Shown here: positions 42,830 through 54,440 of the stretch, piece by piece
How the letters are laid out: every line of letters starts with the position of its first letter
Position numbering within the stretch: the stretch's first letter is position 1
NCBI GenBank assembly: GCA_930367215.1
Contig: OV884060.1
Location: 176,897,253-176,961,252, forward strand
Source: Pollenia angustigena
Taxonomy: Eukaryota > Arthropoda > Insecta > Diptera > Polleniidae
Reading direction: 5' to 3'
Length of the DNA: 64,000 nt
Notes under the pieces: generated by a model
What the model saw: the letters and a program-made list of their open reading frames with translations, nothing else
The model's database searches: none
Told to the model about the DNA's origin: nothing
Translations under genes and position numbers: made by a program

Positions 42830-43165
42830 AAAAAGTTAATCGAGATCAAATCACAGGAACCTGAAGGCCAGTTCACAGTACCCTTACTTGAGGTGTTTAT
42901 GCTCTCAATTCGCTAGTGCAGAATGTCAAATGTGGCATGAGCTGAATAACACGTTAAGCTATCCTGTTGAAACTACATGGCCTTAGTGAGCATTCAATTC
43001 AATTCAGGCTAAAGGAAGTTGCTAATGATCAACCTTTACTGCAAGTCTCAAAGAATTATGGACCGCCCGCCAGAAATTTACACTTTAACGTTACATTTTC
43101 GGTATGCATTAAAACCTCTTTGCTCTTTTGTGGATGGCTTTTGTCCCGAGTGCGGGAATTACGTT
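42830..43165 (-). pseudogene. Decayed mariner-like transposase fragment (subfamily 4)
   Basis: The minus strand gives degraded pieces in several frames: a 'VVSTG' equivalent of the 'WFQQDG' block, a 'TFDILHER' helix and 'GTVNWPSGSCDL' just before the third catalytic position. It resembles the relic at 55310-55765. Stops and indels throughout. Confidence 0.6.
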
Positions 43166-43463
43166 TGTAGACGTGCCTTTTAATTTAGAAATAGGTCTCA
43201 TTTTGATAAAACGATTTTATCAGTTTTCCGTGTGTTGAATGCTTAATATATTCGTTCATTAAGATTTGGCAAATAGACTGAAAAACTGACAGCCAATTCA
43301 GCAGATGTAGATTCAACAGTATGTGTGTATATATAAAACAAAATGAATAATATACTTAAAAAATTAGCTGTGTCGAATCTTTAATAATACCTTTCAGCCA
43401 ACGTATTGCAACGCCATAGACCACTCACCCACTAACACACATTATTAAACAGAATTTAAGAAA

Positions 43464-44437
43464 AACAAGTAAGAGTGTTATATTCAGGCATACCGAATCT
43501 TATATACAATACACCATGGTGCGATAAGAACACAAAGCTATATAAAAACTATGCTTTAGATATAAATAAATCTATTCTATGCCACGCCCCCTCTCCATTC
43601 CCACCTACATTCTGTCGGATATGGTATATTCATAGCCAAGACACTTGTACCTAATATCGAAACATTGGCTCTTGCCGCTCTCTAGATATATAGAAATCTT
43701 TAACATCCTTGTAAGGGAGATGCCACGCTAACTTCTCCAATTCCCCTCATCATTTTTTAAAAAGATTATGTATTTATAACCAAGCAATGCGAACTAAATT
43801 TGGACAGTTTTTCTCTTACCGTTCTTCAAATATAAATAAATCTAGTTTGTGCCACTTCCACTTATCCACTCCCGCCCACATTTTGCAGGATGTGCTCCAT
43901 TGATAGTCAAGACGTTTCTACCTAATTTGGAAACTTTGACTCTCACCGTTCTTCCGATAAAGAGATATTCATAATGACTTCGTATGCGAAGTGCCACGCC
44001 CACTACCGTAATCCCGCCTACATTTTGTCGGATTCTGTGTATTGATACTCGTAACTTATTATACAGATAAAAAACACATTTGTGAGCAGAACAATAGCAA
44101 AATTTAATGAACCATATCGCATACCTAAACCGCAAAAGGCCCTAACTAACCAAAAATTAAAAATCTACATTTTCATTGATTTTTATGTATTGTATCAACA
44201 CAAATGTCTATAAGAAATTTTGGAGTCTTTCGACCAAAATTTGCAATTTTATTAGCAAATAATAAAAGGTCCTATCTACAAAAGATGATATGGTAAACGC
44301 TTAAAGGTCTAACAGTTTGCATAGTATGCAACATTGTCAATTGTCAAGACAACTGGTAGGTAGGTTTTTCAAGAAAAATAGGAGGAAAATAAATTTTAAA
44401 TAGTTTAAGGCCATTAATCAATTTATCAGTTTAAATA
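43464..44437 (+). mobile_element. DINE-1/Helentron-like element, family 2
   Basis: Starts AACAAGTAAGAGTGTTATAT with a decayed palindrome 'ttcaggcataccgaa', like copies A-C, but has a different tandem core (43560-44070). The mariner 44438-45361 appears inserted in its 3' part, since 45420-45557 resembles the 3' module of copy A ('agactgacagacgg', 'cagaatataca'). Confidence 0.55.
43560..44070 (+). repeat. ~140-bp minisatellite, four units
   Basis: Units start with GTGCCACGCCCACT-type sequence and contain 'cccgcctacattttgtcgga', 'attgatactcaagac' and 'tacctaatttggaaac'. They lie near 43575, 43720, 43850 and 43990. Similar 'gccacgcccac' tandem units are common in fly Helentron-associated elements. 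Confidence 0.8.
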
Positions 44438-45361
44438 TCGGGTGATTTTTTAAGAGCTATAGGAAAGTTTAAAAAAAAACACACACAAAAAATTCAGAAA
44501 AATGCATGAAATCTTTATTTGAATCGATAGTACGGTCCATATAATTTAATGTTTGAAGATTATTTCATGCAAATGTTGACCGTGACTGCGCCTCAAATGT
44601 TCCATCCACTTAGTCCAATTTTGGCATACTCTTTCCAACATTTCGGCCGGTATCTCATGAATAAATGCTTCAATGTTGTCTTCCAATGCGTCAATTGAAG
44701 CGGGCATGTGTGTATAGACATGAGCTTTAACATAGCCCCACAAAAAATAGTCTAAATGCGTTAAATCGCACGATCTAGGCGGCCAATTGACCGGTCCCGA
44801 ACGTGAAATAAAATGTTCACCGAGCTCGCCTCTCAATAAGTCCATTGTAAAGCGTGCTGTGTGGCATGTGGCACCGTCTTGTTGAAACCACATGTCATGA
44901 AAGTCAAGCTCTTGCATTTTGGGCAAAAAAAGTTGGATATCATCTCACGGTAGCGCTCACCATTCACAGTTACGTTACGATTCGCATCATCTTTGAAGAA
45001 GTACGGTCCAATGATGCCACCAGCCCGTAAACCGCACCAAACTGTGACTTTTTCTAGATGCATTGGTAGCTCTTGCAATACTTCTGGCTAATCTTCACTC
45101 CAAAATCGACAATTCTGCTTATTAACGTACCCATTGAGCCAAAAATGAGCTTCGTCTCTGAACACAAGAAGCGCGCGATGAAATTTCACGCATTTTGATA
45201 AAAAAAATTCAATAATTTGCAAGCGGTTTTCGTTTGTAAGACGATTCATGGTTAAATTATAGACCAAACTGAAGATGTTTGACAGTGAAACAAAACACGA
45301 AACGTGCGTCAGCTGTTTAAACCAGTGTTGCCAAAAAGATAATAGCTAAAAAATCACCCAT
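44438..45361 (-). mobile_element. DD41D (rosa-type) mariner, internally deleted
   Basis: The right terminus in transcription order begins TCGGGTGATTTTTTAAGAGC after TA (44436-44437); the other end is ...AAAAAATCACCCAT followed by TA (45362-45363). At 924 bp it is shorter than a full mariner because part of the transposase is missing. It is the best-preserved member of this subfamily in the window. Confidence 0.9.
44546..45249 (-). pseudogene. DD41D mariner transposase, deleted and frameshifted
   Basis: The minus-strand ATG at 45247-45249 starts 'MNRLTNE'. A deletion joins 'KFHRALLVF' to 'RDEAHFWLNGYVNKQNC', removing much of the DNA-binding region but keeping the first catalytic Asp. A stop sits at '(SED)*PEVLQE' and a frameshift near 44930. 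The remaining frame carries 'WFQQDGATCHTA' and 'WPPRSCDLTHLDYFLWG' with 41 residues between the second and third Asp, the DD41D spacing. Ends TAA after 'HEIIFKH'. Confidence 0.92.
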
Positions 45362-45557
45362 TAGTATTTGCGCTGGGCTGTAAAATTTTCGAAATGTAAA
45401 ATAGGGCCTTTTGCGTTTTAGCTGTCGATTTGTGACATGGTATATATTTACCAACCAAATCGCAATCATCTTCACCACATATCTGCAGGCAGACTGACAG
45501 ACGGGTATCGTCATTTTAACTTCTCTCCTCATAAGGATTCAGAATATACATATGTAC

Positions 45558-45826
45558 TACGGGATTGATTTTAGAAAATCCCGGGATTTCGGGATTTTAT
45601 TTAAATAAACAACACTTTTTTTTATTTATTTATGAATTTTCAAAAAAAAATAAAAAAGAAAAATAAGAATTAAAAAAATAAAAATACAACTGAAATATAA
45701 TTTTAAATAATTTTTTTTTTTGTATAGAGTATAAAAATTCAATAAAAACGAACATTAAAAAATCCCGGGATTAATAAAAATAAATCCCGGGATTCGGGAT
45801 TCAGGATTTCCCGTTTGGCATCCCTT
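45558..45826. mobile_element. Small hAT-like MITE rich in CCCGGGATT words
   Basis: Left TACGGGATTG and right CATCCCTT are roughly complementary; flanks ATATGTAC (45550-45557) and ATATGTAT (45827-45834) match at 7 of 8. AATCCCGGGATT palindromes occur near both ends. A partial copy is at 743-917. Non-coding. Confidence 0.65.
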
Positions 45827-45834
45827 ATATGTAT

Positions 45835-47537
45835 AGGTACTATATATGAGCAACTTCAAAAATTTACGACACCTAGACATTTTTTTTTAATTTTTTTTTT
45901 TTTGTCTGACATCAATGTTGATTTGCGTGTGTATAAACCGATATTTGAGCATGTGAAATCCGTTCGCGTTAATCATTTTTATTACACGGCGCAAATTTTA
46001 CTGCGGTTTAAAGTTAAAAATTAAAAAAAAAATATAAAAATTACAGTTTTTGTTAAAATTGAAAAAGGATAACGCGAGTGGATAATACCCCTTAAGGGCT
46101 TTCTTAGCACACTAAAATATTTGTAAAAGCTTGAGTACTTTTTAAAATACACTGGAAAAAAAAATATAAAAAAATTTTTTTTGATCGTGTATGCATATAA
46201 AAATTTATTTAAAATTGTTAAACATTTTACAAAATTACGGCTAGTATAAGACATAATTTGCAATATTTTGGGAAAAAAAAACTATTTGGCTATCGCTAAT
46301 GGCTTAAGAGATATAACCATTTAAACTTTACCACTCATGATTTTTTTACCAAATTATATATTTAGATCAGTAATACTCAAATATTTATTCTTAGAAGCAC
46401 TCAGCAAAAGCTACTATGATCATAATTTGTTTCGCTTCTCAGTTTTTTTCAACGAATTTTAGAAATTTTAAAATGTTTATTCTGAAACCAAATCAAATAT
46501 TTCATACAAGGATGCTTTTTGAGGTTAGAAACATTTTGTTTCTCCATAAAATTTTAAATCCTTAAAATTTTTTGGTGCGTTTTCAATTTTAGTATCAAGC
46601 TCAGTAAAGTCTTCTATTCGATGTACGTTTGAGCGGAATTGATACAGCGCTTCAGTTGTCACAAAGCGAAATGTGTTTGGAAAAAACTGCCGCTGCACGC
46701 GCCAGGGTTGAACAAAATTATTTTTTTTGCACTTTATCAGTTTAGTCCGTCGCGAAGAATCTATTTAGATACCTAAACATGTACCCATAAAAATAAATTG
46801 TTTTTTTGCAAAAATTTTCAAAAGTTCATAAAATTTTTGCGTTTAAAAATTTTAAAGTGCGTTTTCGCCTCGGAGGTGCCCTTTACGAAGTTACTCACAT
46901 CACGCAATACACTAGCCAACTTAAAAGGCAATTCAGATTGTCAGACGCAAAAAAGATACATTTTTAAAAAATTTACGCTAATTTCTTTTAAGTTTGTGAT
47001 GTCCGTGATACGTTATTGGTGCGCTGACACCAACTTGATACATCTCAAACTTTATAAAATTACGCAGATTTTTTAATTCTGCGCTTAAAACTCATTTTTA
47101 TTAAACGGCGCAAAAACTCTATGCAAAATCTTCAAAATTTTCAAAATTCCGAAAATTTTGGTTTCACTTTAAAACACCATGCAACTTTTCACGCAGCAGC
47201 GATATCAAAATTTTTTTTTTTAGTGGACATATCCTCCAAGTCTAGTGACTATATTTTTTATGGGTTTGGATCTAAAAGCTTAAAACTATAACAAAGAAAA
47301 CGGAATGAATGAAAAAACTTTGGAAGTTTCAATTTTTCGAATTTTAGATGACCACCAATTCTTAAGGTGAGGACTTTTCAACGTAAAACTTTGCACGTCA
47401 TATCCTTCAAGTATAGTCATCCAAACCCTGTACAACGTTTTTTTCAATTCATAAAACTTAACGAAATAAGAGTCATAGTATGTCGGTTTCAGCCGGTGCT
47501 CAAAAAACTTGAAGTTGCCCATATATTTTATAGGGTT
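45835..47537. other. Unassigned sequence
   Basis: A/T-rich without recognisable genes, termini or arrays; small frames show no family motif. Confidence 0.5.
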
Positions 47538-47540
47538 TAA

Positions 47541-47705
47541 AGCCTATAGTACACGGAATGTAAAAAGCCACATGCGCATGTGATTCTGACGTAATTTTGA
47601 CGTGACTACAAAGCCACAATAGCAAGTTCGTGTTGTGTGATGACGACAAAATTGCGTCAGAATCACATACGCATGTGGCTTTTTACATTCCGTATACTAT
47701 AGGCT
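47541..47705. mobile_element. Harbinger-like MITE with TAA target duplication
   Basis: 165 bp, with arms of about 50 bases: AGCCTATAGTACACGGAATG on the left and its complement on the right, through GCCACATGCGCATGTGATTC. TAA stands on both sides (47538-47540, 47706-47708). The arms are over 90% identical. Confidence 0.85.
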
Positions 47706-47729
47706 TAAGATATATGTTGTAGAAATAGC

Positions 47730-48094
47730 CAGGGCTGTGGAGTCGTCAAAAAATAGATCTAGCTTCGACTCCAACCGCTTACATTTTTTAAGTCCGGCGC
47801 CGTTGCCGACTCCAACTGCGGTTCCTACTCTTAAATTAATGCCAAATGTATATGAGACTAGTCCTTTTTTGACTTTAATATCTTTTTTTAATGCAGTACC
47901 CTTTAAATGATTAAAGTAAAAATTTCAAATCGATATTTTAAATATTGTATAGCCAATTTCGAAGAATTTTAATTTTCGGAAATATTGGAAAATTTTACCG
48001 AAAAATTTTGGAATCGGGGTAGCGAGTTTTTTTGGGTCTTTAACTCCGACTCCGGAACAAAACCCATAACTCCGACTCTGACTCCACAGCCCTG
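47730..48094. mobile_element. hAT MITE with CAGGGCTGTGGAGTC ends
   Basis: CAGGGCTGTGGAGTC on the left and GACTCCACAGCCCTG on the right are perfectly complementary, and 'cgactcc' words recur inside. Flanks GAAATAGC and GTAATAAC match at 6 of 8. This end sequence is a known widespread hAT type. Confidence 0.82.
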
Positions 48095-48120
48095 GTAATA
48101 ACAAGCGAAATGACAAACTT

Positions 48121-48570
48121 CCCAGTAAAAAAAATTTGGGTTTTTTGAAGCACTTGAAAGAAAAGCGCATAATCGAGCGCTTCAATAAGAGAGCTCTTAC
48201 ACAGTAGTAAATGATAAAGAATAAAATATACAAAAAGCTGCTATTTTAGTGCTGACAACGAAGAAGGTTTTAAAAAAGTTAAAATATGTCATGGTTTACG
48301 AAAATTATTGAAAAAAGGCATTTAAACAAGTTAGAGCAAAACATTAGTGGATATTTTTATATAGTTAGCCCTTAAAATAACCACTTTAGGAGTGCTTTGT
48401 TTGCATGTTAAATGAAGCGCTTATTGTCAGCAGAAAAAAAGTCCTCCAAACCGGGAACACTCCATGGAGTGTATGCATACAAAAATCAGGCATCCAATCA
48501 GCAGGTTTGAAGCATTTTGAGGTATGAATTCATACACAAAACCTGCTTTTGGTGCACATTTTTTACTGGG
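48121..48570. mobile_element. MITE with CCCAGTAAAAAAA ends and TT flanks
   Basis: CCCAGTAAAAAAAAT on the left and ATTTTTTACTGGG on the right; TT on both sides. Interior contains 'gaagcactt'/'aagcgc' words in both orientations. Same end style as 30491-30915 and 33612-34041. Confidence 0.78.
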
Positions 48571-49012
48571 TTATAGATACCCACTCCAACTGTGATGAAA
48601 GGTATACAAATATCGATATTATTTAGAATTAAGTAATTTTCAAGTTTGATTATTTTAGTGTTAAGATTATATTATTACTAAAAGGAGATCTCATATCGTC
48701 CAGTGTAAAAATTTCATTTAAAAAATGTTCTAAATACATAAAGAATAAATTGCTAAAAACTTACCAAGCGTTATAAAACAGAAACAGAAAGTAAAGACTA
48801 ATTCTGCCTTAACATAAATAATATGACAAAGAGGCCTTTAGCCATTATTAAGTATACAGTAGAAGCTCGGTTATATGAATACCCAGTTAAATGAACATCC
48901 AGAATAGTGAACAACAAAATTTTTACACATGAGGTTCTAGAGAGTGAACACAACCTATCTCTACTATATGAACAACTTGCAACCGTTGATTTTTTTGAAA
49001 CTATTTGTTGTA

Positions 49013-49594
49013 AAGGGTGTTTTTTAGAGTATCACAACTTTGAGTTGGCATCACTGCTATATTTGAGCACCCATTTAACAGCTGATATTTGCTTTTTGTT
49101 TAGTTTGCTTTGAAATTTCATTATGAATCGACTTATCGAGCAACGCGCAAATATTTGACATTTTTAATCAAAATATTTCGGCGAATGGGCTGAAGCACAA
49201 ATTGATATTGATTTTGAATCTCCACTCAAAATTGTATTTTCCGATTAAGCCAATTTATGGTAGAATGGGTACATAAATAAGCAGAATTGGCGCATTTGGA
49301 GTGAGTAGAATCCACAAGCTTTTGTCGAAACACCCATGCATCCACAAATATAACTGTTTGGTGCGCTTTATGGGCTGGCGGAGTCATTGGCCCACATGTC
49401 TTCAAAAACGATGATGATCAAAATGCGAAAAGTTGTTGAAAATTGGCGCCTTCTACACGCCAGCCACATGACAGATATCATATTTAAATTTCATAAAATT
49501 TTTTTTTCAATAAAGCCCGTTTCATTGATATTAAAAATATATTTCCTTGTTTTATTATGATTTAAACTTGTATCACTTTATGAAAAACACTCTT
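49013..49594 (+). pseudogene. Internally deleted mariner-like element (subfamily 5)
   Basis: Terminal repeats AAGGGTGTTTTTTAGAG and (complement) AAGAGTGTTTTTCATAAAG, with TA on each side. ATG at 49124 begins 'MNRLIEQRANI'. Pieces of 'FGEWAEAQID', 'NGYINKQNWRIW' and 'PMHPQI' follow, then the Asp-2/Asp-3 region is missing. Stops and frameshifts throughout. Confidence 0.75.
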
Positions 49595-49643
49595 TATTTT
49601 AAATCTGTTCTTCCCCGAAATAAGCTAGTAAATGTGTATATAC

Positions 49644-49847
49644 CAGTGATAACCACTCCATAGACTCGCGAGCCAGTCAATAATCGTATTTTTCACACAG
49701 ACACGGTCGGCAATTTACATGTATATTACAACTTTGTTCGTTTCAAAACATCAGACTATCATCAGTCTCTGCGACCCCACACAAGCACATAATATCTTTG
49801 TGTGCGTGCGTTTGGGGCTTTCTTAGTTCGGGGCTTGGTTATCACTG
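49644..49847 (+). mobile_element. hAT-type MITE, complete (204-bp family, copy 2)
   Basis: CAGTGATAACCA...TGGTTATCACTG ends, exact 8-bp duplication GTATATAC at 49636-49643 and 49848-49855. Same length as 61058-61261. Non-coding; the frames that cross it are chance. Confidence 0.95.
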
Positions 49848-50200
49848 GTATATACGAATGCAAAGGAAAATTAATAAGATGTTTGGTGTTTGTAAAGTTA
49901 TTGCTTGGAGTGAAAATAATATATCTGATAATGATATTTGGCATTGTGAAAATGCAGGGAAAAGGCATTACAGAAATCTTTTAAAGCAAAATAAATATAA
50001 CCGACTACTTTCATGTACATTTATTATTAACAAACTAATATAAAATACAAAAATTAATATAGGTTATGTATGTACACACATTAAAGTTGATTTGAAATAC
50101 TTATTTTATACTTATTTTATATTGTCGCGATTATGTGAATTTTTCCATTTAGTGAACAGGCGCTGTCTTAATTAGTTCATATAAGCGAGCGTCTACTGTA

Positions 50201-50824
50201 TTTCGTAAAAAAAAAAAGTCAAGTTTTTGTTTATTTTGTAATAATTGAAAAAAAGTTAATTTCTATTTAAATTTGGCGCTTTAGAGCAGGGTATATAAAA
50301 TTCGCCACAGCCGATCGACACAGCAGCAGCACTTTAAATTGATATTTTCTATTATTATGAATTTCGTTAACGGAATCAAATAATAATAAAGACTTTTTTG
50401 ATTTAGACATATTTTTTTTTATTTTTTTTTTTTCTTCATTTTCTATGTTAAAATATTTAATAAATTAATTTGTATTGAAAAAAACAAATAGCAAAATCCA
50501 GCAACAATTTAAATTTTAATTAAAAATATTTTTCCACAATTAATTTAAATTTTATTTTCCATTTTATTTTTGTGCCGCAGGTCAAAAACTAAAAAAAAAC
50601 GTTTCATTGCAAAAAGTTCGTATAAAACGTTGACTGGCTGAATGAGTTCATGTAAATGATGGCGAAATTAAAAAGTATACATAAAAAAAACATTAATAAT
50701 TATGTTAACAATTTCGTTTTTAGTTGCTTTATTTTATTCACAATTGTTTGTTCTGCATATGAAAAACAAAAAAGAAGTTTGGAACAAAATTGTATGTAAA
50801 TTTTCATAAAAAAATTAATTTGTG
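50201..50824. other. Unassigned sequence with a Helentron-like end fragment
   Basis: 50287-50318 ('agggtatataaaattcgcca' then CAGCCGA) resembles, in reverse, the start of the DINE-1-like copies. Nothing else recognised. Confidence 0.45.
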
Positions 50825-50826
50825 TA

Positions 50827-52271
50827 CACAGAAAAAATTATTACCGAATTATTTTCAAACAAACGCTTGTTTGAAAATTTGTTTGATTTCTACAAATTTT
50901 TTTTTTTCTGATTCAAATAATATTTTTGTTTGATTTTTATTTAACCAACAAAAATGTTGACAACCATTCAAAAATATAATACACGCGTTATTGGTTTCAA
51001 GTTTTCATAATTTTGTATGAAATATTTAACGCTTTATAATGTTGTCGTTTTTTTGCATTTTTTTATTTGATCGTAAGCAACACTTCTTTATGTAAAGTAT
51101 AAGAACTACAACAAAAAACACATGCAGTCTATTTTTGGACGCTTTAAAAAAGTACAACAATAAGAAAGAGGATAAAATAGCATGACGAGGTTTGCAGTAA
51201 AAAAAAACAATAAAACCAACAGCAGGTAAAAAAACGTTTCACTCTTTTTAAACAACAGAAACAACAACAACATTATAAGAAACAACATACATTTTTGGTC
51301 GGTTTCAAAGTTGGTAGAAAAATAAACAAAATCCCGTATTCAATTTTTTCAAACTGTTTACTTAAATACATCAAATACAAAAATAGAATGATGACGAACA
51401 ACATATCGAGTCGGTCTGCCGCCATTTTGGTTACATTTTTTCTTCATTAGCAAAGGAAAGGATGCAGCAACAGTGAGTGATGAAGAAAAACTATGTGTGT
51501 ATAATATACACTGTATATATAAGTCTGCTTTTACATTAAACAATTTTTTTCGTTGCGATTCTTACCTTATAGGCGAGAGGGGAATTAAAAGGGGTACACA
51601 AGCGAGTGTACTCTTCGATTCATTTTATTCGTTCTATCATTGTGCTCTCATTTGACGAAAAATGTTTTGAAGTTCGGTTGCACAGAAAAAGTTTTAACGA
51701 CAAAAATCGTACAATGTAAATATCAGACCGACTGCAAAGAAGAAACGACAAGAACCGCAACGACAAAAATCGTATAATGTAAAAGTAAGACCAGTCTATT
51801 TCTTACAGATTGAGACGTAACATCTTACTGCTAACTGTAATCGTTCTAATTGATTTACATACAACAAAATGAATCAGCTGATTTTCAACGTTACTGTTAC
51901 TCCCGGCTAACTGAGCCATAAGACTTTGTTCAAAAATTATTCCAACAAAAAAATGTGGCTCAAAGAAAGCCGGCCGCTCTGCTTCGTCTTCTCCAACAGT
52001 GCTTGCTTGTGTGCGCGTCATTGCTTATGCAAAAACGTTTTTGTTTGATTTAGCTTAATTATTTATTTGAAATTTATATGAATTTCCGTAAACTTTTTGT
52101 TGGATTCAGTTAAATTATTTGTTTGAAAAAATCGGTGTTTTTTTTTTCAATAAACAAAATGCAAATAAATTGTTTGAATATGCGAATTTTTTTATAGGAC
52201 CGATTTCAGACAAAAAATTGTTTGATTCTACAAATTTTTTGATTGAATTGGAAAAATAATTTTTTTCTGTG
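50827..52271. mobile_element. Foldback element with CACAGAAAAAATT ends (copy 2, 1.4 kb)
   Basis: CACAGAAAAAATTATT on the left and AATAATTTTTTTCTGTG on the right, TA on both sides. Sub-terminal CAAACAAACGCTTGTTTGAA palindromes and TTTGTTTGA words. The interior (51300-51480, 51940-52010) shares blocks with 58453-59419 in the opposite orientation, e.g. 'gagtcggtctgccgccattt' and 'gccggccgctctgc'. Open frames inside (e.g. 51803-52021 minus) have no recognisable domain. Confidence 0.82.
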
Positions 52272-52273
52272 TA

Positions 52274-53035
52274 CTTGTTAATGTTGTACTAAGAACAGGG
52301 ATGGTGTTTCTAATGTTGTTCCAAATGTACCATTTAGTTAAATATTTAAAGCAGCATTTACTTTCAAAGTTAATATTCGTTGTGATTTGGAAAACTGTTC
52401 ATCAGAATTTTCTGATATTTAAAAATTAATTATGCTAAGAAAAGCGTTTTTAACATTATTCAGGGGTTAAAATCGACGTCCACCATTATTCTTAATACAT
52501 ACTCCTAAATTGGCATACAAACTTTTGAGCATTTTCATTTAATAAACGAGTTGTTTTCAATACAAACTAAACATTTTAAATTGTATTTAAATAAGTTCCG
52601 GTTTTCGTACATGAAGTCTTAAATGTAAAAAAAAAAAAAAAATTTTTAAAATGTTTTAAATAAATCACGGTACCAATGAAATCCTAATTATATGAAAAAA
52701 AGTACAACTGTACCACGATTTCCATCCCTCACTGGGAACTATGAATAATTTATTCTTCTTCTAGCAACAAGTACAGTTTTAATTTGGCGCATACATATAC
52801 TTACGTACCTTATTAAACTAAAAATAAGGTGAAGGACAAATTAAAGTTTACTTTGATTAACTAACAGATATCATTGACTTTCAATCACCCGTTGTGTGAT
52901 ATTTTTAGATCTGCTAATTAAAAGCGTTCTCAGTTGATTTCTTCTTTAAATCAGCAAGCGATTGATTTAACCCGACTTAACCCAAAAGGCGATAAAGAAA
53001 TTACTTTTAGATATTTAAAATTTAATAAGATATAA
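52274..53035. other. Unassigned sequence
   Basis: No feature that I can support. Confidence 0.5.
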
Positions 53036-53765
53036 ACTGTTAGATCAAATTAAAGCATTAACGAAACGTACGTTCTCCGACGGCGCTTTGGAGAAGACGC
53101 CACAAGATGATGAATTTTGGATTTCATCTTTGGCTCAATGGGTTCGTCAATAACCAAAATATGCATTATTGGTTTGGTGAAAATCCACATGTGCTTCATG
53201 AATCACCACTTCATCGACAAAAAATAACTGTTTGGTGCGGTTGCATGACGGCGGCGACATTGTGCCATATTTTTTCGTCGATAATAACGATCGCCACGTT
53301 ATTGTGAATGGTGATCGTTATCACGCCATGACTACCGACTATTTTTGGCCCGAATTGTAAAACATGTCCTTGGACGACATGTGGTTTCAACAGCAATCGA
53401 TTTATTGAAAAGTAAGTTTGGTGAGCGTGTTATCTCAATAAATGAACCAGTCAATTGGACGCCTATTTCGTGGGATATAACGCCTCTAGACTTTTTTCTT
53501 TGGGGTTACGTCAAATCATTGGTCTATGCCAACAAGCCGACGACGTTGGAAGAACTCAGAGCCAACATTGAACGCGAAATTTCGGCCGAAATGTGTGACC
53601 AAGTCATTGAACATTGAGTCCAACGAATCGACCGTTCCATTCGAGTTCCATTCTTAAATGTTTTGATTGTATTTCAAGTCGATCATAAAGTTTTGGAAAT
53701 ATCTCAAATGGTTTGCGTTTTATTAAAGAAAAAGTTGTCAAGTCCTTATTGGAAAGCCCTTTAGT
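53036..53765 (+). pseudogene. Mariner-like transposase relic (subfamily 6)
   Basis: Recognisable pieces in order: 'FHLWLNGFVNNQNMHYW' (53125-53175), 'PLHRQKITVWCG', 'VNGDRYHAMTTDYFWPEL', 'LDDMWFQQ' (53375), a deletion that removes the second catalytic Asp, then 'AIDLLKSKFGERVISI', 'VNWTPISWDITPLDFFLWGY' and 'NIEREISAEMCDQVI'. The 3' end runs to 'tggaaagcccttta' at about 53765. Frameshifts and one stop within the core. Confidence 0.85.
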
Positions 53766-53984
53766 ACTTTCCTTTCTGCGTTGGTGTAAAGAAGTTTGAT
53801 TATGTCCATTATTGTTCCATTATTGTCCATATTTATTCCTAATCGCTTATGATCGTTTTCGACATGAGTAACAGACACAAATTTTTCTCACTTTCAAGAA
53901 ACGATGGAATATTAAGTTTCCGTATTTTTGATGCGAAAAGTTCTCACCAAAGTTAGAAAGCATGGATACTGGGTGGTCTTTGCA

Positions 53985-54440
53985 TTTCTTTTTTTTTTCT
54001 ATTAGGACCAGCACTCAGGGAATGACTCCTACTAATGCACTGCATTGTGTTGGAACTAGGAAAATAGGTTGTGGGAAGAAGAATAGAGGAAGTAGTGCTT
54101 GTGAACATTCGATTTAAACTTAATCATGTTGTAAGTGGGAGGGAAGACTTCTGCAGGAAGGTTATGCCACATACGAACAGTTCGGGAAAAAAACGAATTC
54201 TCTCTGTAATGCGTTGTACGATTCACCTGCCAATCGATCACACAAGGAGTAAAGTATATCCTACACCGTCTTAAAAACCCGTCAAAACGACTCATCTTAC
54301 TATCTCTCGCAAGTTAAAAGCGGCGAAACACATCACATCTGTGGTAACTCACGCATTTCCCTGTCTCTACTCCGAATAACGTAGTGTCTCCGAGAGTTTT
54401 GAGCGCGAATACGACTATCAGGACTTAACACAAAAAGGAG
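53985..54440 (-). pseudogene. 3' fragment of a jockey/CR1-like LINE
   Basis: The minus strand reads 'FDGFLRRCRIYFTP' (equivalent to 'CLGFLKRCKNYFTP' at 58195-58240), then after a deletion 'NRTTHYRENSFFSRTVRMWH' and 'NLPAEVFPPTYNMIKFK', matching 59525-59645. A T-run at 53990-54000 would be the poly(A) tail. Related to, but diverged from, the copy at 55850-59700. Confidence 0.82.

Larger units (their letters stand above)
48857..50198. mobile_element. pogo/Tigger-like element with two insertions
   Basis: CAGTAGAAGCTCGGTTATAT on the left and the complement CAGTAGACGCTCGCTTATAT on the right; TA on both sides (48855-48856, 50199-50200). 'agtgaacaa' and 'tatgaaca' words recur near the ends. Contains a mariner relic (49013-49594) and a hAT MITE (49644-49847); without them about 550 bp. 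No pogo transposase is seen. Confidence 0.82.

Noticed and set aside
43842..44135. 97-codon minus-strand frame
   Set aside because: Lies in the ~140-bp minisatellite; it is a by-product of the tandem units.
51803..52021. 72-codon minus-strand frame in a foldback
   Set aside because: No domain, and the matching part of the other foldback copy is not open in the same frame.
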